Below are positions 14,436 to 26,409 of a stretch of 64,000 nt of DNA, one piece after another. The position numbers and the translations under genes were made by a program. The notes under the pieces were generated by a model. That model was not told the DNA's origin, did not search any database, and worked only from the letters and a program-made list of their open reading frames with translations. Source of the stretch: Clitoria ternatea (taxonomy: Eukaryota; Streptophyta; Magnoliopsida; Fabales; Fabaceae); assembly GCA_037962975.1 (NCBI GenBank), contig CM075675.1, positions 8,380,001-8,444,000 on the forward strand, read 5' to 3'. Each line of letters opens with the position of its first letter. Position 1 is the stretch's first letter.

Positions 14436-16430
14436 GTTTAGTTTGGATTTGATGCTTTGTACATTTCCACATCCAGTTTAACCAAGCACAAAAGCAAAGA
14501 CACCACACCCACCGAGCCCATAGAAGAATCAATTGTACGTAGTTGATTTAGTTGATATTCTTTTCTTAATGAAAATATTATTACATGCTTATGTTGATGA
14601 TGACTTTCTTCTTCAACACACATGTCATCTCTTGCCACAGAATTGATATTATCTGAGAAGGAAGAACCTGTCAAGAAAGAGGTACCATTGATCTCCTTAA
14701 CTGTTATCTTCATGTCCTTTTTTCTTTTATATCTAATTATTATTTATTTTCATTCTTGTAGCCAGAGAAATAGTTGGAAACTAGCGAGAAGAAATCTTAA
14801 GCTCTACAAAGTGGTGCTTTGTCTTAAATTGCTGTTGAAGGTTGTTTTTTCCCTTCTATATTTGTTTTGAGCTTTTTTAAGATTAAAGAGCGCTTTCTTG
14901 ATTTTTCCCTTCTATATTTCCCATCCTCAAAACTTACTCTTGGTTATCTTAAAGGATAGTTTAATATTTGAACTAAGTTTTAGGTTTATGTTGATGGATG
15001 CAGTTTCAGTTTGTTCCCGTTTCAGTTTAGTTCTTTTTGTCAAATGTATGTTCAATTTTATCTGAAGTAGGATAATGCTGAAAATGTCTAGTCATATTAA
15101 AGAACTTTTTATTAGAAACTTTGAATCTTGTCCCTTCTGTTCACCTTTTGAACTACTGTACTCAACCGTTATTTTGAGTTCTTTGTTGTTCAAAGGATAT
15201 AGCAAAGTGAACCATGCAAAGAAAATTGAATGGAATAACCGGTGAAATGCCCTTGCATAATTATTACTGTTTTGCACTGATATATCAACTAAGATTTTTC
15301 TGTGTAAGTATTAACAATAACATTCTGTAATGCAGGGGGTTTCTCTACATTTCATGCTCTTTTCATATCATCTGCAACCTTTTACCTTCTGATCTTATTA
15401 GATATCTTCAATGAGAATTCACATGACAGCCTAGTTTTGAATAGATCATCAACATTACTGATGTTATCACATCTGTTAATTTCATTAAGTTATGCTGCTC
15501 TTTGTGAATTGGGTTTGAAAATTGTGCAGCATGTGCATCAAGTTCCTTTGTTGAGCTTATTTTCGTATGCTGTCATGGTTCAGGCAGGCTCTACTTGTTC
15601 ATTCATAACTTGAGCTACACATTGAATTTGGGTGCCGTTTTTTTGTTAGAAACCTAAGATGCAAATCTTCCAATATACAAAATTTAGTTTCTATCTCCTT
15701 GTCATTCGGTACCAGTTTTTTTTTTTTTTTGGAAAGTTATTCTAGAATTGAAAGGAAATCTGAGAGTGTAAAACACCAGGGTAAAGTTATTCAATATGTG
15801 TTCTCAGTTCATGAGTTCTGCAAGTCTTTTTATTTGATTATTTTTAGGTGCTTATTGTAATGATTGATATCATTTGCTGCAACAATTTTAACTTAATGCT
15901 TGTAGGATGATTCATTTAACTCATCAGGCACGATGAGAATCTAAAGAGACAGAAGAAAAATGGAACTTATGCGTATACTATACCAGACTTTACTTTTCCT
16001 GTTACTCGTGTGTTCTGTTGTGGCATTCGCTATAGTTTTTAACAAAAAATGCGTGAGAGAATAAAAACAGGTTGAAGGAACTTGTTGAGTATGGACCACT
16101 CCCTCCACCTGCAAAAACTGGTGCCAAGTATATCATTTGTGTTGATGGGCAAAAGACTCAATCTCAGATATTTAAAGAAAAGTAGTGATCACCATTTGGA
16201 GCTTGGATACAAGGTATTGTTTTTAACAAATAGCAATGCTATTCTTTTTGTTTTCTCTCAATGCCTTCTGAAATTTGTGACTCTGATTTCAAGGAATGAG
16301 AGAACTTATGAAAAGTTGAAGTGGAAGCCATATGGTTGTTCCATCCCAAGGTGCATTTTCATGTTATCTAAACTTGAAGAATTGTTCACAATGTCACCCT
16401 TTTTATTTTCTTATATGCTTGCCTGACCAA
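14436..16430 (+). pseudogene. decayed multi-exon gene, not recognised
   Basis: Several exon-like blocks with AG/GT edges lie in one orientation: about 14639-14681 (SEKEEPVKKE), 14761-14849 (with two in-frame TAA and one TAG), 16074-16215 and 16293-16350. The block at 16074 reads ELVEYGPLPPPAKTGAKY and then VDGQKT. It reaches two stops, after which a shifted frame continues as SSDHHLELGYK. The last block reads ERTYEKLKWKPYG. This looks like a real protein broken by stops and a frameshift. I do not recognise the family, so no function is offered. It could also be a transposon-carried fragment. Confidence 0.3.
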
Positions 16431-16941
16431 TGTTTTCTCCCCTGCATAGTTAGTACAAAAATATAGTCCTTACAGCTCAAAATTCTGTTGAAAAAATAGC
16501 ACTAGAAAGCTTAGGCAGTTATTAGTTTGTAAGGCAAAGTTGCTTATAAATTTGGCTTCCTGGATGCACTTGGGTTTCTTGGTAAAATGAGAAGACAATA
16601 ATGTTGGTAGCATTATAGTTTGATCTGATTAAAATCTTAAGTTCTTGCCTTTTGTTAAAGATGTTTTTTTTTTTTTGTTAATATTTACTCTTTAACATTA
16701 TCTATAAATTGGGATGTGTTTTTTTATCAGACTCAATTATGATATGGATTGTTGTCGTAATGAATTATTATATGCAATTGTATTTGCACCTGACCACTAT
16801 GGATTTTATTTATTGTGTTCGTTTTTGACAGCCTCTTTTTCAATCTAAATGATTATTAATAATAAATAAAAATAAAAAATTACGCTAGTTTTAGTGGGAG
16901 TTAATTAACGACAATTATTTAATTTTTCAATTAGCTGATAA

Positions 16942-17131
16942 TGGACTTGTTTGTTTAAACTTATTTTTAAGTGCTTTTTAAAAAGCACTTCTTTTATAAG
17001 TATTTTTTTAATAAGCAGATCAGAGTTGCTTTTTAAAATAAGTTGAAATTAACTTATTTTTAGCTTCTGCTTATTTTTAAAACTTAAACAAATACATCAA
17101 AATTTAAAATAAGTTTAAACAATCAAACTTA
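16942..17131. mobile_element. MITE copy 2, family B
   Basis: Same family as 10850-11080. It starts TGGACTTGTTTGTTTAA and ends with the complement of AAGTTTGATTGTTTAA. It shares the internal run AATAAGCAGATCAGAGTTG and the closing AAAATAAGTTTAAACAA. It is about 40 bp shorter than copy 1 because one internal AAGCACTT block is missing. Confidence 0.75.
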
Positions 17132-18550
17132 ATGTCACGTATAAATCTCACTCAATCTGCTGCCATTGTAGTGGTTCATCAAATAGAAGACCGCCTCAGG
17201 GGACCATGCTGATAGGATTTCAGACAACAGGTTTAGCGGTGGTTTAGGAACCGTCAATAAATGTTTTTTTGCGGTTAAAATTGTCAGTAACTCATGTAAA
17301 AAACCGTCCATATAGTGGACGCAAGACAAAGTCCTATGTGGATTTTGCATGGGAAGATTTGGTGTCGGACCTTATGTCTCGTGCCATTTATGTTTAGCGT
17401 AAGACATCCTGATTAATTGGGTCTAGGGGCTCATTTATCTCCACCTAAACAATAATAAATGCTTTGTAACAAATTCTACACAACAATGTGTAATGTGTAA
17501 TATAGAAGTTGGAATGTTCCAACAAATAGCGATTCCTTTTAACTTATGGTGTATAAACACTCCTTGAAGGACACTCATTGGGTCCAGTATTTTGTCATAG
17601 ATGGTGTTGATATTTATTGGTAACCAAGTCAAATGGTCATTTTCATTTGGTAAATGGAAGTGAAATTGAACACTTGTAGTGGCACTTGTTATTGTCACCA
17701 AATTTCATAACAATGGCCACTAAAAATATCATACCCCTCCCAACATCTGAACCATCTTCGTATCTCTTTTTATATGCCTTGGTTTAGTTCAGTAGTTCTA
17801 TTGTACCTGAATCAATCAACTTCTCTAGTAACCCAGATTACCATTACCTACCACTACCAAACTCAATCAAAAGCAAAATCCTTAAACAATAATTTAAAAA
17901 ACAATGATAATATGGGTATTTAGGTATGGTTCCTTAATTTGAAAGGCTAGGTTTTACTTTGATTGACGTGATGGTTTCATCAAAGGCTATTGAGTCATTG
18001 ACGTGTCTTCTACTAATGTATCATTTTTTCTTTTAATTTCCAATCTCTCTTTCATTCTTGTTCACAAGTTTTCAATTCGATTACCCAAATAACAATTCAC
18101 AAAATACAATCTTTATTGTTTTTCTTTTGTAGGGATTGTCTTTTAGGCTTTATTGGCTCATCGTTAGACATAGGTAAACACAACAACGTGATTTTGGTGA
18201 GGGGTGACAATTTTTGGGTGCAAGGTGATTCAGGTGCGTGTGTGGTGGCCGCACAAGTGGAAACGCATCATAGGTTGTTTGGAAAATGGGAGGACAGTTG
18301 TGTGGTGGGTGTTCATGGGGTTAGGTAGCACTGAGGATGGGTCGAAACATTAACTCTCTCTAGGATGATGATGGGTGTGCAAGAAAATTAAATGATTCGT
18401 ATGAAACTCAAGCCTAATCATACACATCCGAACTCGTGTAATCTCACATAAACTTATGTAATCTTGTATGATCTTGTAAGTTAAACCACAACTTGATTTA
18501 GAAAAAAATTCTCATTTTACCTTAAAATGGTGTCGTTTTAAATGCCTTAT
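17132..18550. other. intergenic, no gene seen
   Basis: Contains repeated GGTTT/AACCGTC-type words at about 17220-17310 that recall transposon ends, but no paired terminus could be found. No convincing coding sequence. Confidence 0.5.
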
Positions 18551-19532
18551 CAAAATTTTAGATTTTTGGCTAAATTGAGGCACTTTTAATACATTTCAAA
18601 CTCGCCTGATGAGGAGGCAGTTTTCTGCTGACTTGAACCTGAGACCCATTGAATACAATGAGATAACATAACCACTGAGACAACTGTTCCTTTAGTGTAA
18701 ACAAAAAATATTATATGATATCCTTCTTTCTATTTTTTACCAATCTTTCATATTTTTTTCATAAAATAAAAGTTATATAATTTTGTGACAGTTAAAAATA
18801 TAATATTTACTATACATTATATAATAAAATTATACATTATTCATTAAAATATATTATTTAATATACTTTATATAAATTTTATATATTAAATATATATTAT
18901 ACGTTAATGTTAATATATAGATTTTATATATTAATATATAAAATCTATTAACATATAATATATATTAATATATATATATTAATGTATATATTATATATTA
19001 AAATATAATATTTAATATACATTATATAAATATTATATATTAAATATATATTAACGTTAATATACCTTAATATATAGATCTTATATATTAATATATAAAA
19101 TGTATTAACGTATAATATATATTAATATATAAAATTTATATAAAGTATATTAAATATTATATTTTAATGAATAATGTATAATTTTATTATATAATGTATA
19201 TTAAATATTATATTTATAACTGTCACAAAATTATAGAACTTTTATTTTATAAAAAAATATGAAAGTTGGTAAAATATAGAAAGAAGAATATCAAATAATA
19301 GTCCTTGTTTATATTAAAGGAACAATTGTCCTAGTGGTCATGTTATCTCATTGTGTTCAATAGGTCTTAGGTTCAAGCCTTGTTGAATGTAATTTTTATC
19401 AATATTTATAACGCGCAAACCAAGGCAAAACACTCTCCCCAGAGTGCGAGTTTGCTATATTATTTTTTCCACCCCAAACACATAAATATTTTTTAAAAAT
19501 GCCCCAGTTTGGCCAAAAATCCCAAAATTTTA
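18551..19532. repeat. long palindrome with tRNA-like sequence in both arms
   Basis: The left arm (18551-about 19000) is repeated as an imperfect reverse complement in the right arm (about 19020-19532). Outer blocks CAAAATTTTAGATTTTTGGC and its counterpart pair, then the arms read inward through a tRNA-like block into an AT-rich centre. On the plus strand the right arm has CTAGTGGTCATG (A-box-like, 19331-19342) and GGTTCAAGCC (B-box-like, 19370-19379). The left arm has the same pair on the minus strand. The spacing, about 30 nt, suits a tRNA-derived SINE head. About 90 bp in the right arm has no left counterpart. Confidence 0.75.
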
Positions 19533-20709
19533 GATTACAAAACCCTAAACAATTCCTCTTCTCTTTGAAACCTCATTGCCCTCTTTGTAGTCTATTCATC
19601 CTTCGAAACATTTCAACATTCCTTCACTACGACATTGTTTGTGTTTGAACATCATCTCTCCTCACTACCCAAAGTTTGAGCTTTCTCGTTCAACCTTCTC
19701 TTAATACTTTATTGCACCCTATTTTCAAGCTCTTATGTTGAGGGAGGTTCAAACATTTTTATCCTCGTTAGCAATGCTTTGTTCTCATCGACGGCGTCAC
19801 CATCTCCATTCAGGTAAGTGGTAACCTCTATTTTTTCCTCCTTTATTGGTTTCCAGTTTGTTGCTACAGTGTTGTCATACACTCGTACCAACCCTTATAG
19901 GATGAAATCATGGATTTTGAATTTTGTTATATGGGTGACAAGAGTTAATTCTGATATACTGCAATAAAATTAGTAATTCAATTAAAACTTTTTACTTTTA
20001 TGTCATATGGAATGTGGTCATAGAGTCATAGTCAAATGATACATTAATAAAAATATGAAATTTATTTCATGTTGTTCATTTTTTTAGTGTTTATTTCATC
20101 GTAATTTAACAACTAGTCACTAAAGTCTGTTCTTTTGTATGTTTTGTGATAATTTCATTAGCTAAAGACAAACAAGTTTAATTATTTTAATATTTTTTAC
20201 TAAGACGTAAACTTTTTCAAGTTTAAAAAGTTAACTCACGAGATGAGTTTATAGAACTCAAATGAGTCTACTAGACTCTTGAGTTTGACAATCTTGTCTA
20301 TGGTAATAGGTCACTCACGTTGGCATTTTAAAACATCATTCTTGGTGTATTGAATAATTCATCCTAAAACCACAATACATGCTTTATAATAAATCACCAC
20401 TTCATCTAGTTGTGACTTACCTGCATAATTGCACTAGTATATATTTTCCTTTCATTTATATGCTTATAATATATACAAATTTCACGCTACTATTACTTTA
20501 TTGGAATTTATACTTAGATTTAGTGATGGCATACAAATCTTATCTTGTAGGGATGCACTCAAATCTTACCTCAGAGTTTAATGAAGGAAATCCGAGTTGA
20601 TTAGGTTTGAGGTCGAGTTTGTGTTTTCCTTACTTACTATTTTTTGTGTCAGGGTTAAGGTTGAGAATGCGTGAATGTGAACCCAAACTCACTTTAGTAT
20701 AAAAATACG

Positions 20710-20750
<41 letters not shown>

Positions 20751-23700
20751 TATTATATGAGAAAGAGTTTCTTATGTGAGAGAGAGGAGTGAATCTGAGT
20801 CACACAACTATACAATAGATGATTGAGATTAATCATAAAATGTCATGTAACTTTTTAAGTGATCATGTGATTTGATTAACACTCTTCACTCCTTCAAAAT
20901 CTTCAAACTTCCGAAGGTCGACCAAGCATCTCAGCTGCTGGCATCACACCTAACGACATCTCTTTCTTCGATGTCCCTCCCTGCCTCAAAAAATGGTGGG
21001 TCTCTTTGTTATGTAATTGTGACTAACCTTTAGTTTTTTGAGAAGTGAACAATGGGTTTAGTCATTAATTCAACTTTAGTTTTGAAATATGTAAGACAGT
21101 AAAGCAAATTATTGTTTTTATTTACTGCATAATATAACTTTAATTATGACATTATCATGAATTTATGTTGTTATTTGTGGCGTGGTGGTTTAATTATGAT
21201 TCCATGAGAGAATGAGGGGATGAGTTCACGTTGAATTTTATCATTATATTTAGTTGCATTGTTAGATTAATTTTATGGAAGCAACATGTTACTTTTAAAA
21301 TTTTCAATTTTTGTGAAACCCCGTTCGTGAGTTGGCGCCTCGAAATCTTGGATGCTCCCAAATACCAAACTAAACGTAGCTTTAAAGAAAACTAATGAAC
21401 TGTTTCTTTCCAGAAAACCTTTTTTATTTTTTATTTTCAGTCATTTTCATAGAACAACCATATGTTTTCTTTTTTAAAAGCCTCATACATAAAACACATT
21501 AAACAACTTTTATATTTTTATTATTTTATGTATAAACTTTTAAAAAAAAGTGATAGTTTTATAATTAAGAATAAAAACAGAAAATAAAAATAAAAAATAA
21601 TTTCTAAAATTAGAGACCCTGATTGTCTGAGGAGAGAGATTAAGCTCATATTGTAGATGATTAATTAAAAAAAACGAAAGAAATTTATTGGGAGATAAAC
21701 CAGGAAACGTTTCCCCAGCTGTATTATATATTTTCCAGAGAATAAAATTACTGAAAATATAATTTTCGGGAAAAAAATCATGATATTTGTTTGATTATTT
21801 TTTAGCTTTCCTGTAAATAGTATGTTTAACCATAGTAAAATTTAGTATCATTGTCCTTCAAAAAAGTGAACAAAAAAATATTTATCTCATTTATTAATAA
21901 ATTAACATTCTCAAAAATCTTCTATACCTAATATTATTAATTATTATCTCTTATACTTAAACTTCCACTTTCATGTAACATTCTTTAAGATTATTATCTT
22001 ATGAGAAAATTCATGAAAGCTAATAAATCTAGAACATACAACTATATATAGATAATCATAATTAAAAGATTTTTAAAGGTACGTGACCTTTATATGATCA
22101 CTTAAAAAATCGTTGACTTTTTATATAATAAGATCTAACTATTCATGTTTATTTACCTTACTCTCAACTAAAAAATACTTTATTATATGATACATCACCT
22201 ATTAAAATATATCCAAATGATTTGATTTAAATTTTAAAAAAATGAAGCTAAATTTAAATTCAATATAATACGTTCATAGTTTACTCCTCTCTTTCACATT
22301 TTTCTCCCATTTAGTGTTAAAAAGGATGAAATAGGATGAAAAGAAATAGGAAGCAAAGAAATACAATGAAAATAAAATGGAAAAATATATTGTTTGAATG
22401 AATAAAAATAAAAGAAGAAGTGAAAAATAAATTTTTTGTTCTTATAGATAGATGAAAATAAATAAATTATATAAGATATAGATTAAATTATATATATAAT
22501 TTTTCATTATAATAAAATTTAGGCTAAATATATATGTTTTTCCATTATTTATTATCTTTGTCTTAATGTGGGCTCCTAATTTTTTTCAGTTTTAAATTGG
22601 TCCCCAGCCTTTTGAAAAAAGTTTCATTTATTTTGGTGCTTTCATCATTTTTTGATTAACATGTTTGATAACATGGTAGTTGATAGGACCATATTAAAAC
22701 AAAGGTAAAAGACAAATGATGAACATATATATTTAACCTAAATTTTAATATATAAAAAACTATTTTTAAACTATTTATAATTTTAATAACATTTATTAGA
22801 TAACAATCCTATCACATTTTTTCTCATTTCCTTTCATCTTACAAGAAAATTAATTTATATTAGATCCCGTGTCTTTCTCTCTCAAAACAAACTAGAAAAA
22901 ATTTTATTTTCCATTTAATTTCTTTCCGTTTCAAATCTCCTGCCCCATTTTCACCAAACCAAACATAGGCTTATAGTTTGGTTAAACGTTGAAAACATGA
23001 TTTTAGTACTGTACCTTTATCAATCATTCACAAAAGTGTCGAGTTCATTGTTCATGTGTTTACATTCAGTGTATTGTACTTGATTTGTATGTAGTGGCAG
23101 CAATAATCTCGGCGAATCAATGATAATATCATCTTCGTCAGTAACGTGCACTACAACGATTTGTAAGTGTTTTGTATCCACAACTCTGCTTCTGCAACAT
23201 TCTAATTATCTTCAAGTTCCTAATTATAGAACACTATGTGGGCCAATGATTGCAAAACTTATGTAAGCCAATAACAGTAAATCATGCAGTATTTTACTAA
23301 TTTCATCTTTTGTTTACATCTTAGTTGCTAAATGCGGTGCACATTCAAACTTCATTATGGGATTCAGCTTAGGAGCTTCCATGAAAAAGGGCCAAGCCAC
23401 CTGGTAACATCAACAGCGTGATTTTCAAAAGTGGACTCATCAACAAATAGCTCAAGGTTCAATGATCTAACTTTTATTGAACTCTTGGCTCCACATTCAA
23501 CTTGTCCGATTCAGTTTTTAGAATCATGATTGTTAAGTCTGAATAACCGTATGTATTCTTTAAGAAATAATAATAAATCATTTTTATTGTAAAGATTGTC
23601 TTAAAAAGTAAAAAATAAATAAGAATTGAATTAGTGATAATTTTGTCCAGATTTTTTTATTTTTAATTTTGAATAAATAGTGGCATGCTTACCAACAATT

Positions 23701-24003
23701 ATGGTGTGAAGATGCTTACATTATCAAGGTGAAAGAGAATAGAAGTAATAGTTAGAATTTAAGGTAAAAAGAACTAGGCAACAGGAAACCCAGACAGAAT
23801 ATGAAGGGGAAATGAAAATGAATTTCATGTACAAACAAACTTCTTCACGTATATATTATGATATGATACACATAAATCCACAGATACATCAATTATTGAT
23901 TTTTGAAAGGAACTAACCAAAAAAATAACAATAAAACAATCCAATTTGTAAGAGCTATAGAGCTATACATGTAAGAACAAGAATATAGCCCATGACCCTT
24001 TGT
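19533..24003. other. intergenic AT-rich DNA, no gene seen
   Basis: About 4.5 kb with no ORF that carries domain similarity. It includes an (AT)n run at 20714-20747 and several poly-purine and poly-pyrimidine patches. The part next to 24003 should hold the rhomboid gene 3' UTR. Confidence 0.55.
20714..20747. repeat. (AT)n microsatellite
   Basis: About 17 perfect AT dinucleotides. Confidence 0.95.
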
Positions 24004-26409
24004 TTAACTGTCATTGCATTGCCATTTAGAAGTTGGAACACAGGTTAGGTAGTGACACCAATGGCAATGATCATACCCATTGTCACCTCGGAATAGCATC
24101 GCCAGAGCAATAGATAACCTGCCATTTAACAAACAAAATCAATTATATCAGAAAACATCTACATTGTGATAACTAGATAAATGCATATAATTTCATCGCC
24201 TATAGCAAAAACAGCTGAATTATGAGAATAATATTGCTAATGACTTATGAGGATTTAAAATCAGAACTCACCCAACAATCAATAAAACAACAGAGATAAT
24301 CCATAGAATATATTGGTAAGCCTTGTATTTTGACTTGAGACGAACACCAGCGGGAAGATGTCGCTGCTCTGACCACCCAAATTGAGGACGAAGCAGTAAA
24401 ACAAAACCAAGGAGAAATCCTGTAAGGAACCCTCCAATGTGAGCGAAGTTATCAACATGTGGCAACATTCCAATGGCAAGATTGACCACAATAATGAGCA
24501 GAAGGGTGAACAAAGCTGCTCCCTACAAAATGCATAAAAATTGAGTTAGAAATGCATGTTAAGCATACTACCAAGTATTACCCAGATGCAAGTCATTTAA
24601 TGTAATTGATGGAAAAACAGATAAAAACTAAGGGGTAGTTTTGTTTAAGAAATCATTTTATGTGTCCATTTCCCATTTTTTACTTTTAATGAAAAGACTG
24701 TCTGCCACCTTGAATTCATTTTGTTTCCTGTTTTTTAAGTTTGTATACGAAACAAAATATTTTTTCAAACCAGATAACCCCTAATAAGACCAACAGCGTT
24801 ATTCAAATTCAAAACAGCTCTCCTATTCAGCACAAATTACTCCATGCTAATGGTTTTGAATTTAAAAATTAAGCAATTCAGAATGTTCTCTAAATTCAGT
24901 TTCAGTAGATGTACAGGTAAAGGGTAAACTTTCAACATTTCACGGTGATTTGTTCGTACAATAACTTGTCAAATTCATTTTGTGACATTAATCATTTTCT
25001 TTTCAGATCAAAGAAATAACAAACATGCATAATACGAAAATAGGTTGGCCTTTAATGACTAAATTCACCTTATTGGTATAAATACTCCAGTTTGTGATAA
25101 GTTCTGAAAGCATTGCTCCAAGAAGACCAAATAGAGCACCAGAAGCACCAACAGAGATGTTGTTTCTAATAAACAGAGAAGACAGTACGCTCCCACCAAA
25201 TCCAGACAAAAGGTAAATGATTCCTATCCTCACTGCCAATATTTCACAAAATGTTCAGTCATAACCATATTTATAAGCTTGAATAACAAAAACACCAGAA
25301 CTTGAAGAATGAAGACATACCAAATCCAAATTGTTGCTCTAGGCGAATGCCAATGAAGACCAGACTCAGCATGTTCGCGGCCAAATGGACAACTCCAGCA
25401 TGTAACCAAATGCAAGTAAAAAGTCTCCATCCTTGATGATGATTCACAACATCATCCCACCGAAGTGCTCCCATCTTTGTTAAACTTCAAAAAATGAACT
25501 AGAAACTAAATCAATACACTTCCTTGAAAATTATATTCCACCAATCTCGCTAAGAATTCATGCAAAAAACTGCAACTTAAAAATTGAAAAGAAAAAAAAA
25601 AACTCTACCATGGCTAGAAAATAGATGTTATCTTATTTAATTGATTAACTAACTACTTACTTTTCTGATATACAGCAAAGACAAAACCAATTACAGATTA
25701 TTATTTTGTGCTAAAGGGTAGAAGCATAATAAGGGTGCTTTTAAATCATAAGTTCAAAATCAGTAAAGCAAGCACCTAAAAAGAAATATGATTGTGTACC
25801 AAAAGACAACCAATCCACATATTCATTCAATTTATGTATGTTCACCAATCAAAAATGAAAATTTGACTTCAATGAGTTCATCCAACTTTCATCAAATCAC
25901 ATGTAAACTAAAATTAATCAAACAATGAAGATAATAGTTTGAAACTCAACAAACTCAAATAACATAACAAACAAAACCAGCCATGCATCTAGATCAGAAA
26001 AAACACACACCCGGTTAAATAAATTAACCAAATTTAAGCACCCAATCAACAAGAACTAATCCAAAGATAGAAAAAAAAATGAAAATTCAAAGGAATTTGA
26101 GGAATCTAGCACTCACGTTGAGGAAGACGGTCCAAACAAAGGATTTTCCCTAAGGGGTTGAAAGGAAAACCTGCCAAGAAACCTGACCACACAATCACCT
26201 TCAATACCAATATTCTTCCTAGGACAATTGTTAACATACATGGCGACAATGAAAACCACAACATTAACCGCCACAAAGAGAGGAACAAGCCATGATGTCC
26301 AATGAGTATCTGGATCATAGACATAGGAAGTAGGGGCAGCAGAATAGGTGGTGTTCCCTTCTCTGTTGCTCTTGCTTACTCTTCCACTTTCTAGATCTCT
26401 TCCAGACAT
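24004..26409 (-). CDS. RBL: rhomboid-like intramembrane serine protease
   Basis: Five minus-strand exons, 26409-26117, 25484-25321, 25232-25069, 24522-24272 and 24118-24004, give 987 nt, or 328 aa plus stop. All junctions are GT-AG and the frame is continuous. After a hydrophilic N-terminus comes HWTSWLVPLFVAVNVVVF (membrane helix 1). Next are the family motifs GWRLFTCIWLHAGVVHL and NMLSLVFIGIRLEQQFGF. The catalytic serine lies in GASGALFGLLGA and the catalytic histidine in NFAHIGGFLTGF. A C-terminal helix (YILWIISVVLLIVG) and a Cys/His-rich tail (CHWCHYLTC) follow. The length suits plant RBL1/RBL2-type secretase rhomboids, thought to act in Golgi or other secretory membranes (family knowledge). 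Both catalytic residues and all expected helices are present, so the gene looks functional. The orthologue number is not assigned. Confidence 0.94.
24632..24783. mobile_element. small MITE-like insertion in rhomboid intron 3
   Basis: The left end AGGGGTAGTTTTGTTT and the complement of the right end, AGGGGTTATCTGGTTTG, form imperfect inverted termini around about 150 bp of non-coding sequence. It sits wholly inside the intron between exons 3 and 4 and should not affect the protein. Confidence 0.45.

Noticed and set aside
17180..17330. Words resembling CACTA or other transposon ends (AACCGTC, GCGGT)
   Set aside because: No paired terminus or target duplication was found.
19318..19385. Possible tRNA gene
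   Set aside because: A- and B-box-like motifs exist, but no acceptor stem or anticodon arm can be paired; it looks like a tRNA-derived SINE head.
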